A stretch of DNA of 28,928 nt, from the NCBI GenBank assembly GCA_047971925.1, contig JBKEAC010000073.1:1-28928 (forward strand). Reading direction: 5' to 3'. Of this stretch, positions 22,303 through 28,928 are shown piece after piece. Every line of letters starts with the position of its first letter. Positions within the stretch are counted from its first letter, which is position 1. Both the position numbers and the translations under genes were made by a program. Under the pieces are notes generated by a model. The model made no database searches. It was given only the letters and a program-made list of their open reading frames with translations, and had not been told where the DNA came from. The DNA comes from JBKEDC01 sp047971925. Its GTDB lineage: Bacteria; Bacteroidota; Bacteroidia; Bacteroidales; Prolixibacteraceae.

Positions 22303-23073
22303 TTAATATTGCAAGTGTTTCACCGATCGACCATTTTCTTTAATTTCGATTAGCGCATCGATACCCACTTGAATGTGTCGGTTCACAAATTGCGAGGTAA
22401 CCACCTTATCGCTTTGCTCCGTTTTCACACCCGATGACACCATGGGCTGGTCGGACACTAACAAGAGTGCCCCCGAAGGAATTTCATTAACAAAACCCAC
22501 CGTGAAAATGGTTGCCGTTTCCATATCGACTGCCATGGCACGCGTTTTGGTGAGATAAGCTTTAAAACGCTCATCGTGCTCCCACACCCGTCGGTTGGTA
22601 GTAAAAACAACGCCCGACCAATAGTCGAGTTTATTTTCGCGAATGGCAGTTGAAACCGCACGCTGCAAACTGAAAGCAGGAAGAGCAGGAACTTCGGGCG
22701 GCAAATAATCGTTTGATGTACCTTCGGAACGAATGGCAGCAATGGGCAGGATTAAATCGCCCAATTTGTTTTTCTTTTTCAGTCCGCCACACTTGCCAAG
22801 GAAAAGCACCGCCTGAGGCTCAATAGCAGTGAGCAAGTCCATGATGATAGCCGCATTAGGGCTACCCATTCCGAAGTTAATAATTGAAATATCGTTGGCA
22901 GTTGCCGACTGCATGTTTTTGTCCAGTCCATCAACTTCCACACCGAAACGCTCGGCAAATATTTCCACATAATTATGGAAGTTGGTGAGCAAAATATATT
23001 TGCCAAATTTCTCTAAAGCAACCCCTGTGTATCGAGGTAGCCAGTTGGCAACAATTTCTTCTTTTGTCTTCAT
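22303..23073 (-). CDS. amn: AMP nucleosidase
   Basis: 256 residues, the short Bacteroidota form that lacks the N-terminal regulatory domain of the E. coli enzyme. It splits AMP to adenine and ribose 5-phosphate. The nucleoside phosphorylase fold is seen in INFGMGSPNAAIIMDLL, VLFLGKCGGLKKKNKLGDLILPIAAIRSEGTSNDYLPPEVPA, and the substrate-binding MAVDMETATIF with the conserved Glu, then LLLVSDQP. The start MKTKEEIVANWLPRYTG at 23073 agrees with the family; a second ATG two codons earlier is possible. It is divergent from the nuclease-fold gene, with 60 bases between the starts. Confidence 0.93.
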   Translation of the reverse strand: MKTKEEIVANWLPRYTGVALEKFGKYILLTNFHNYVEIFAERFGVEVDGLDKNMQSATANDISIINFGMGSPNAAIIMDLLTAIEPQAVLFLGKCGGLKKKNKLGDLILPIAAIRSEGTSNDYLPPEVPALPAFSLQRAVSTAIRENKLDYWSGVVFTTNRRVWEHDERFKAYLTKTRAMAVDMETATIFTVGFVNEIPSGALLLVSDQPMVSSGVKTEQSDKVVTSQFVNRHIQVGIDALIEIKENGRSVKHLQY

Positions 23074-23116
23074 GCGCAAAATGTATTAATTTTGCGGGTC
23101 AAAGATAGTATCTTTG
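23063..23116 (+). promoter_or_regulatory. Divergent promoter region with a perfect 17-bp palindrome
   Basis: TTTG (23063-23066), 20 bases, then TAATTTTG (23087-23094) gives one plus-strand promoter. At 23100-23116 CAAAGATAGTATCTTTG is a perfect palindrome whose arms read as TATCTTTG in both directions. Each arm is a TAnnTTTG -7 box, one for each gene, although -33 boxes at the right distance are weak for both. It could be an operator or just back-to-back promoters. Confidence 0.5.
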
Positions 23117-23133
23117 TTCAAATTTTCAGTCAC

Positions 23134-23583
23134 ATGCAGCAATTAAATCTTCCAAAATTTGATTTTCGTCTTAAAAATGAATCAAACAAGACGTATATCT
23201 TCGATGAAATACGGCAGAAATTCATTGTGCTCACTCCCGAAGAGTGGGTTCGTCAGCATTTTATTAAATACCTCAACGAGCACCTGCATTATCCGGCATC
23301 GCTCATGAATGTTGAAGGGGGATTGAAACTCAATGGCAACAGCTATCGAGCCGATTTGCTCATTTACAATCGTAATGGCGAACCGCTCATGCTTGTGGAG
23401 TTTAAAGCGGCGAGTGTTAAGATTTCGCAAGAAACTTTTCAGCAGATTTCGCGCTACAACATGATTTATCGTGTTCCCTATTTGCTTGTTTCAAATGGCA
23501 TGCAGCATTATTGCTGCCGAGTGAATTTTGAAAAGAATTCTTTTGAATTTCTTTCTGAGATTCCGCTCTATGGTGCGCTTTAG
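23134..23583 (+). CDS. Orphan HsdR N-terminal-like (PD-(D/E)XK) protein
   Basis: 149 residues. The fold resembles the N-terminal nuclease domain of type I restriction subunit R: Asp74 in YRADLLIYN, then Glu89-Phe-Lys91 in LMLVEFKAA, then Gln103-Gln104 on the following helix. This is a complete D-ExK-Q set. There is no helicase domain and no HsdM or HsdS nearby, so it is not part of a type I system here. Short stand-alone proteins of this type are common and conserved in Bacteroidota, with unknown role. The ATG at 23134 begins MQQLNLPKFDFRL, the typical start; an earlier TTG is less likely. Confidence 0.85.
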   Translation: MQQLNLPKFDFRLKNESNKTYIFDEIRQKFIVLTPEEWVRQHFIKYLNEHLHYPASLMNVEGGLKLNGNSYRADLLIYNRNGEPLMLVEFKAASVKISQETFQQISRYNMIYRVPYLLVSNGMQHYCCRVNFEKNSFEFLSEIPLYGAL

Positions 23584-23654
23584 TTTTTGGTTATGTTGTT
23601 TGTGAATTGTTTTTTGTTGGTGTTTTGTGCTGCGATTGTTTTCGTCTGTTTATA

Positions 23655-23841
23655 GGGGACTTCTAAAAATTAGTTTTAAACTGGGGAAGCTGCTAAATAC
23701 AGCTGTTGTTCATTTTGTTTTCTGAGCGTATCTTTTGCACTAATTTCTTAAACCATAGCTCGCTATGCTTCTGCGAAATTAGTCCAAAATCTATCTCCCA
23801 TAAAATCAAAATGACCTAACAGCTAATTTTTAGAAGTCCCC
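23655..23841 (+). mobile_element. 187-bp MITE-like element, copy 2
   Basis: Identical to the copy at 2896-3082 except for two bases (C for T in AAACTGGG, C for T in TGCGAAAT). The 19-bp inverted ends are perfect. It is flanked by TATA on both sides (23651-23654, 23842-23845), a 4-bp target duplication different from that of copy 1, so each copy was inserted separately. Confidence 0.87.
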
Positions 23842-24023
23842 TATATTTTTTGTTGTTGCCTGATGGAACTCGCCAATTATAGTCAGGCTCGTTTGTGAGA
23901 TTCCTAAGCTTATGGCTCGTTTCAAGTTATTAAAAAAGGATTACGTTGTGTCAAAAAGTGCAAGGGTTCATACATTGAGATTAGCTAACTTGAAGTAATA
24001 AATAGGTGCAAACACATGTCAAT

Positions 24024-24296
24024 CTCTTTAACAATCGAGGTTCCTAGAAAATGTTTGATGAATGCATTTTGCATTTTTATGAGGCATCGGTCGCGACGGA
24101 TGGACACGTTTTGTACTTTTTGTGCTTATAATTCACGTCAAATTGTGAATCCGTGTTAAAAAGAAAGGAATAATTAAGTTCAGATTGTTAATCCGTGTTA
24201 AAAGTGAACGTGTAATTAAATTCGGATTGTTAACAAAAGTTATAAGCGGACGTGTAATTAAGTTCAGATTGTGTCAAAAAGTGCAATATTGGTCTT
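24024..24296 (+). repeat. Dispersed repeat B, copy 2, ending in a 4 x 42-bp array
   Basis: Four 42-bp units start at 24129, 24171, 24213 and 24255. Order and spacing equal those of copy 1 (3404, 3446, 3488, 3530). The leading part TTTATGAGGCATCGGTCG is shared too. Between the MITE and this array (23846-24023) and between the array and repeat C (24297-24436) I see no gene. Confidence 0.78.
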
Positions 24297-24436
24297 TCAG
24301 TTGATGATTACAGACTACATTTTAACTCTTTTGAGTTATTTTGAAGAAAGAAAAGTCGAGATTTTAACAATTTTAAGGAGTTTATCAAGCTAGATTTTTA
24401 ATCTATTAACGAGTTGCTGAAGGGGTTCGGATCGGG

Positions 24437-24550
24437 TGAGGGATTGAAGTGGAAATCCTTTTGCGGAGGAACGAAGCAAAAGATTGGAACGGAAAGCCCG
24501 ACGGCAGGGCGATGGGATGCGGTGTGGAGGAATGCCGGCACGCCCAAAAT
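24437..24550 (+). repeat. Dispersed structured repeat C, copy 3
   Basis: It has GGATTGAAGTGGAAATCC, the hairpin CTTTTGC...GCAAAAG, GATTGGAACGGAAAGCCCGA, CGGCAGGGC and GAATGCCGGCACGCCCAAAA. It ends 58 bases before the 3' end of the EamA gene, like copies 1 and 2 at the 3' ends of minus-strand genes. Confidence 0.8.
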
Positions 24551-24607
24551 GAGATCGTTGTTTGTTGAATTTCGATGAGCTAATTTTCTGGAATGGGTGT
24601 GTTGGGC

Positions 24608-25543
24608 TTAGCTTACTTTCTTTTTCATTGGGAGTTTTGGGAAAAGCTTTCTCAAACGAACGAGATAAGTTTTCATGCTCGATTCCGATACAATGAAGCT
24701 CACAGCGATAATGATCATAACAATGCCAAGAATGCCTCGGTTGGTTAAGGTTTCGCCGAAAATGGTGATGCCAAAGAAAAGTGCTGTCACTGGTTCAAGT
24801 GCGCCCAGAATTGCCGTTTGAGTTGAGCCGATGTATTGCACTGCCATGGTGGTGCAAAGGAATGAAATTACGGTTGGAAATAAGGCTAGGGCGATGAGGT
24901 TTCCCCATAAATACCATTTGTCGGTAAACTGCAAACTTTGTCCGAAATCTACACGAACAAAGAAAAGAATTAGTCCGAAAGCGAGCACGTAGAAAGTTAG
25001 TTTGCTGGTGGCGATGTTTTTCAACGACGATTTGTTGATTCCTACAATATATATGGCATAGAGCAGAGCTGAAGCCATGACTAAAATTATCCCTTTGGTG
25101 CTAAGTGTAATTCCATCGCCCCCTTTGCAAAGGAGCGCAATTCCGGCAGAAGCTACAAGCATGCAAATGATGGTTTGCAGTGTTAGCCTTTCTTTGAAGA
25201 AAAACACCATGATGAGCGCCACTAGAACGGGATATACAAAAAGAATGGTTGAGGCAATTCCGGCATCCATGTGTTTGTAGCTCATGAAAAGCGTGAGTGA
25301 AGAGAGTGAAATGAGCAGACCTGCAACCATGAGGGGGATAATCTCGTTTCGGTTTAGCTTGAAGCTTCTACCACGAGCTTTGAGCATGATGGCTAGTATG
25401 GGAAGTGAAAATAGATATCGAAAGAAAAGCACTGAGTCGGGATTCATGCCAGCCTCATAGAGGGGAAGGGCGAAGAGCGGATTCATGCCATAGGTGGCTG
25501 CGGCAATAGTGCCCAAGATGTATCCTTTTGTTTTATCAATCAT
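24608..25543 (-). CDS. EamA/DMT-family transporter
   Basis: 311 residues from the ATG at 25543 (MIDKTKGYILGTIAAATYGM); an upstream ATG at 25570 would add nine residues and disturb the first helix. Ten hydrophobic helices in two EamA halves are readable. The first half contains SVLFFRYLFSLPIL and LFVYPVLVALIMVFFFKERL; the second contains GSTQTAILGALEPVTALFFGITIFGETLT, the typical conserved Glu-Pro and Phe-Gly-Glu. It would export small metabolites, perhaps amino acids or sugars, by proton exchange. The tail is basic (RLRKLFPKLPMKKKVS). The substrate cannot be told. Confidence 0.92.
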   Translation of the reverse strand: MIDKTKGYILGTIAAATYGMNPLFALPLYEAGMNPDSVLFFRYLFSLPILAIMLKARGRSFKLNRNEIIPLMVAGLLISLSSLTLFMSYKHMDAGIASTILFVYPVLVALIMVFFFKERLTLQTIICMLVASAGIALLCKGGDGITLSTKGIILVMASALLYAIYIVGINKSSLKNIATSKLTFYVLAFGLILFFVRVDFGQSLQFTDKWYLWGNLIALALFPTVISFLCTTMAVQYIGSTQTAILGALEPVTALFFGITIFGETLTNRGILGIVMIIIAVSFIVSESSMKTYLVRLRKLFPKLPMKKKVS

Positions 25544-25607
25544 GTGTAGATTTTTTTGCGAAAATAACATTAAACGGCATTAAATTATCAAATGACTTGT
25601 TGTTTTT

Positions 25608-25638
25608 TTTGCAACACTACAATTATATTGTATTTTTG
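25608..25638 (+). promoter_or_regulatory. Promoter of crcB
   Basis: TTTG (25608-25611), exactly 19 bases, TATTTTTG (25631-25638). Transcription would start about 25644, giving a leader of about 125 bases before the crcB ATG. No fluoride-riboswitch consensus was recognised in that leader. Confidence 0.75.
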
Positions 25639-25768
25639 TTTATAGGTGTTTTAAATGTGGTTGTGTCGTCATTGCAACAAGCAAACGATGTTTAGAATTT
25701 AGGGTTCAGCAGGTTTGTAAATGCGAATTGTTTTGATGGCTAAGCATCCTTGAATTGAAATAGAGTAT

Positions 25769-26143
25769 ATGAAGGAATTGGTGATTGTTTTTTTAGGAAG
25801 CGGACTAGGAGGTGCGTTGAGGTATGGATTTGGTAGGGTTGTGGGGCGTTTTTATCAGGCGCAATTTCCGCTGTCAACCTTTTTAATTAATATTCTGGCT
25901 TGTTTTATACTGGGTTTATGTGTGGGATATATCGGTCATCGTGCAAACTTTTCTCCCACATTGAAGTTATTTCTTACGGTGGGTTTTTGTGGCGGATTTA
26001 GTACGTTTTCCACCTTTTCTACCGAAATGCTCATGCTCTTTTTGAAGGGAAACGGAACAATGTCGGTGCTTTATTTAGTGGGAAGTGTTGCGCTAGGATT
26101 GCTAGCTACTTATGTGGGTTTCCTATTTGCCGAGCATCTTTAG
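25769..26143 (+). CDS. crcB: CrcB/FluC fluoride ion channel
   Basis: 124 residues with four membrane helices, the usual small dual-topology subunit. It lets fluoride leave the cell. Conserved parts are GSGLGGALRYGFGR (10-23), the polar Asn41 in FLINILACF, and the pore motif GFCGGFSTFSTFSTE (72-86) with the Phe and Ser/Thr track. Only one crcB copy is present, so it would form a homodimer. It stands alone behind an exact promoter and an unusually long leader. Confidence 0.95.
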   Translation: MKELVIVFLGSGLGGALRYGFGRVVGRFYQAQFPLSTFLINILACFILGLCVGYIGHRANFSPTLKLFLTVGFCGGFSTFSTFSTEMLMLFLKGNGTMSVLYLVGSVALGLLATYVGFLFAEHL

Positions 26144-26305
26144 CTGTTATCTCATTAATTATGCAAGAAAGATGTGCAGAATGGAGTGCGATTGGAAACG
26201 ACAATCGGCTATGAAAATATTCTTGCATTGGCTATTTAAAGACAAATAATAACTCGTAAAAAGTTATTTTGAAAAGCTTTGAGGTGAATGCGAATAAATA
26301 TGTTG

Positions 26306-26313
26306 TATCTTTG
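26306..26313 (+). promoter_or_regulatory. -7 box of dxs
   Basis: TATCTTTG matches TAnnTTTG. A TTTG at 26278-26281 is 24 bases upstream, too far for a standard -33 box. Its position shows that the true dxs start must be the ATG at 26333, not the in-frame ATG at 26288. Confidence 0.55.
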
Positions 26314-26332
26314 CCCTTGCAATAAACTGAAC

Positions 26333-28237
26333 ATGGAAGAAAAAGAATATAAATTTTTAAATTGTGTGGATTATCCGAGCGATTTAAGAAAAATAAATAT
26401 AAGCGATTTGCCTCAGCTTTGTGCCGAACTTCGTCAGTTCATCATTGAAGAAGTGGCAAGCAATCCGGCACATTTAGGTTCGAGCTTGGGCGTGGTGGAA
26501 CTTACAACCGCGCTGCACTATGTCTACAACACGCCCTATGATAAGCTGGTGTGGGATGTGGGTCATCAGGCTTATCCGCACAAAATTTTAACCGGAAGGA
26601 GAACGCAATTTCACACCAATAGGAAATATAAGGGTTTAAGTGGTTTTCCTCATATTGCCGAAAGTGAATATGATGCCTTTGGAGTTGGGCATGCTAGCAC
26701 TTCGATTTCGGCGGCTCTTGGCATGGCTGTTTCATCGGCTTTAAAAGGTGAGATAGATAGAAAGCATGTGGCGATTATCGGCGATGGTTCGCTAACAGGA
26801 GGATTGGCTTTTGAGGCACTCAATAATGCCGGAGTTAGCAAAGCCGATTTGTTGGTGATATTAAATGACAACAACATGGCAATCGACCCGAATGTGGGAG
26901 GATTAACAAACACGCTGCTCGAAATGTCGTCGTCGGAATCATATAATAAATTAAAGAAAGACGTTTGGACAAGCCTCGGCAAGATGAGCGTGCTTGGAAC
27001 TGCCGCAAGAAGCTTAGTGCAGAAAACAGAAAATGCCGTGAAAGCCGCTTTGTTGAAACAATCGAATTTATTTGAGAGTTTAGGTGTGCGCTATTTCGGA
27101 CCCGTTGATGGGCATGATGTGAAATATCTAGCTAAGGCATTGCGATTGATGCAAAATGTGCCCGGTCCGAAGTTGCTTCATGTGGTAACAAAAAAGGGTA
27201 AGGGATTAACTCCAGCAGAAATAAATCAAACCGTTTATCATGCACCAGGAGCCTTCAATCCGGCAACAGGCGAGATTCTTAAAATAACAACAGGCGAGAT
27301 TAAACCGCCTAAGTTTCAAGATGTGTTCGGGCACACGATTATTGAGCTTGCAAAAGCTAATAGTAGAATTGTGGGCATTACACCTGCCATGCCTTCGGGT
27401 TGCTCCATGAATCTCATGATGAAAGAAATGCCCGATAGAGCTTTCGATGTGGGTATTGCCGAGGGGCATGCAGTAACTTTCTCTGCTGGGATGGCCATTC
27501 AGGGCATGATTCCGTTTTGTAATATCTATTCCACTTTCATGCAGCGAGCCTATGATCATGTGATTCACGATGTGGCATTGCAAAAATTAAATGTGGTGTT
27601 TTGTTTAGATCGCGGTGGATTGGTGGGTGCCGATGGGGCAACGCATCATGGGGTGTTCGATTTTGCTTACATGAGGAGCATTCCAAACATGACTGTTGCA
27701 GCTCCGATGGATGAAATTGATTTGCGAAACCTCATGTTCACAGCGCAACAAGCCGACATGGGTCCGTTTTCTATTCGTTATCCACGTGGAGCAGGAACAA
27801 TAATTGATTGGAAGCAGCCTTTTGAATTGATTGAAGTGGGGAAGGGGAGAAAACTCGTTGAAGGTAGCGATATAGCGATATTAACCATCGGAACTACCGG
27901 GGTGAATGCGCAAAATGCTATTGAAAAACTTGCTAAAGAAGGAATTTCGGTTGCGCACTACGATATGCGCTTTGTGAAGCCAATCGATGAAAAATTGCTG
28001 CATGAGGTCTTCTCGAAATTCACGAAAGTAATCACTATTGAAGATGGTGTAATTCAAGGCGGATTCGGATCGGCAGTGCTTGAGTTCATGTGCGATCATG
28101 ATTATTCAGCTAGGGTGGTTCGCTTGGGTGTTCCCGATGAGTTTATTGAACATGGCACTCAGGAGGAATTGATTGCCCTTTGTCGGTTTGATTCGGCGAG
28201 CATTGCCGAAAGCGTGCGCATTCTTTTGAAGAAATAA
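26333..28237 (+). CDS. dxs: 1-deoxy-D-xylulose-5-phosphate synthase
   Basis: 634 residues, normal length. A thiamine-diphosphate enzyme joining pyruvate and glyceraldehyde 3-phosphate, the first step of the methylerythritol phosphate route to isoprenoids. Key parts: HLGSSLGVVELTTALHYV, VWDVGHQAYPHKILTGRR, GFPHIAESEYDAFGVGHAS, the metal/ThDP site IGDGSLTGGLAFEALNNAG with NDNNMAIDPNVGGL, and the acid/base region GADGATHHGVFDFAYMRSIPN. The start at 26333 (MEEKEYKFLN) is preferred because a -7 box at 26306-26313 lies between it and the earlier ATG at 26288. No other isoprenoid gene is next to it. Confidence 0.96.
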   Translation: MEEKEYKFLNCVDYPSDLRKINISDLPQLCAELRQFIIEEVASNPAHLGSSLGVVELTTALHYVYNTPYDKLVWDVGHQAYPHKILTGRRTQFHTNRKYKGLSGFPHIAESEYDAFGVGHASTSISAALGMAVSSALKGEIDRKHVAIIGDGSLTGGLAFEALNNAGVSKADLLVILNDNNMAIDPNVGGLTNTLLEMSSSESYNKLKKDVWTSLGKMSVLGTAARSLVQKTENAVKAALLKQSNLFESLGVRYFGPVDGHDVKYLAKALRLMQNVPGPKLLHVVTKKGKGLTPAEINQTVYHAPGAFNPATGEILKITTGEIKPPKFQDVFGHTIIELAKANSRIVGITPAMPSGCSMNLMMKEMPDRAFDVGIAEGHAVTFSAGMAIQGMIPFCNIYSTFMQRAYDHVIHDVALQKLNVVFCLDRGGLVGADGATHHGVFDFAYMRSIPNMTVAAPMDEIDLRNLMFTAQQADMGPFSIRYPRGAGTIIDWKQPFELIEVGKGRKLVEGSDIAILTIGTTGVNAQNAIEKLAKEGISVAHYDMRFVKPIDEKLLHEVFSKFTKVITIEDGVIQGGFGSAVLEFMCDHDYSARVVRLGVPDEFIEHGTQEELIALCRFDSASIAESVRILLKK

Positions 28238-28538
28238 TCGAGCAAGATTAAAACAGAACTATGAAAAAAACGGGACTTATATTGACAATTTGAGAATTGC
28301 CTTTTGAATTTCCAGTAGTTTCAAATGGAGGAAGTGATATTTCAATATATAGGAACCAAGAAAATAATGGAACAAGAGTTAAATTTTGGATTTTCCGTAA
28401 TTTTTTTGAATCGCCTTCAACATGTTTTGTTTACACGGACAACCCACAAGAGATAAATAGATTGGTTCTATGTCGAATGTGCTTGGTAAAAATAATTCGA
28501 CTCATTAGTTGTTCCTAACTTAGAGAAGGATGTGATTG

Positions 28539-28593
28539 AAACACGTTTATAACACGCTTGCAACGCACTTGAAACATGATTTAAACACGCCGA
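28539..28593 (+). repeat. Five 11-bp degenerate tandem repeats
   Basis: Units of exactly 11 bp start at 28539, 28550, 28561, 28572 and 28583: AAACACGTTTA, TAACACGCTTG, CAACGCACTTG, AAACATGATTT, AAACACGCCGA. They share AACACG with changes. They lead directly into the 42-bp array at 28597. From 28238 to 28538 no convincing gene is seen. Confidence 0.75.
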
Positions 28594-28596
28594 AGC

Positions 28597-28764
28597 TCGC
28601 ACACTGCCTGCGGGAGCCTTCTATTATTTAATAGAGGCTTGCCGACGCCTAGCGGGAGCGTTCAATCATTTAATTGAAGCTTTGCGCACAAGTGAGGGAG
28701 CTTTTAATCATTTAATTGAAGCTTTGCGCACAAGTGAGGGAGCTTTTAATCATTTAATTGAAGC
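28597..28764 (+). repeat. Four 42-bp tandem hairpin repeats
   Basis: Units start at 28597, 28639, 28681 and 28723; the last two are identical. Each has GGGAGC, a bulged base, a 6-bp stem and GC(T/C) closing. Stem sequences differ among units but stay paired: CTATTA/TAATAG, TTCAAT/ATTGAA, and TTTAAT/ATTGAA with a G.T pair. From 28765 to the window end no gene is seen. Confidence 0.85.
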
Positions 28765-28928
28765 TACATTCCATGCGTTTTTCAGCGGAATGCCTATTGT
28801 TGGATTGCCATGCAGAATTAACCAGACAAGCATAATTCGACAATTCACTACCTACTAAATTCAACATAGAGCCTTTTTTATAATTGCATCGAGAGGAATA
28901 AACCACCCTGTTTTCCGTTATAGTAGGG

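Noticed and set aside
25700..25768. Fluoride riboswitch before crcB
   Set aside because: GATGGCTAAG recalls one part of the motif, but the pairing stems and the other conserved parts are not visible.
28297..28518. 73-residue plus-strand frame after dxs
   Set aside because: It lacks an ATG start and a ribosome site, and matches no family I know; it may be a remnant but cannot be supported.
28539..28764. CRISPR array
   Set aside because: The 42-bp units are contiguous, without unique spacers, and there are no cas genes.

Overview
The window looks like a piece of a Bacteroidota chromosome, possibly Bacteroidales or a relative. Three things point there: a TonB-dependent receptor with a carboxypeptidase-like N-terminal domain paired with a DUF4249 lipoprotein; promoters of the Bacteroidota form TTTG-N19-TAnnTTTG; and family-typical versions of LL-diaminopimelate aminotransferase, AMP nucleosidase, NrnA and the small amidase/lipoprotein pair. 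Most genes are housekeeping or envelope genes. The accessory interest lies in the gene-poor gaps, which are full of several distinct repeat families.

Layout. 1-690: two tandem paralogous small STAS/SpoIIAA-like proteins, the first cut by the window edge. 782-2610 (minus strand): a DUF6261-like protein, then a lipoprotein with a C-terminal membrane anchor whose stop overlaps the start of a T7-lysozyme-like amidase; together these resemble a lysis cassette. 2611-5137: a gene-poor stretch with a 187-bp MITE-like element, a 42-bp tandem-repeat array, a tRNA-Met with a clear promoter and terminator, and a REP-associated tyrosine transposase (RAYT) between mirrored REP arrays. 5138-8228: DUF4249 lipoprotein and TonB-dependent receptor. 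8369-10044: HAD phosphatase and NrnA. 10145-10570: ndk, followed by a strong terminator. 10700-17175 (minus strand): glycosyltransferase, inositol monophosphatase, YitT-family membrane protein, an odd helical-plus-GH16-like protein, and a long-chain acyl-CoA ligase. 17176-18057: a nested repeat cluster with more copies of the same REPs. 18058-20033: dapL and a DUF2147 secreted protein with divergent promoters. 20261-22160: a type II restriction-modification pair (endonuclease first, 11-bp overlap) between two strong terminators. 22303-23583: divergent AMP nucleosidase and an orphan HsdR-N-like nuclease fold. 23584-24607: a second MITE and a second 42-bp array. 24608-28237: EamA transporter, fluoride channel CrcB and dxs. 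28238-28928: no convincing gene, but 11-bp and 42-bp tandem repeats.

The most notable content is (i) the RAYT with its mirrored REP arrays and a ~50-bp inverted repeat, plus REPs of the same family 13 kb away; (ii) two almost identical MITEs with 19-bp terminal inverted repeats and 4-bp target duplications, each lying about 210-320 bp before a four-unit 42-bp array; (iii) a four-copy dispersed element with a swapped but self-complementary hairpin, which suggests a conserved structure; (iv) the amidase/spanin-like pair; and (v) the restriction-modification system. All functional calls come from reading motifs; no database search was run.
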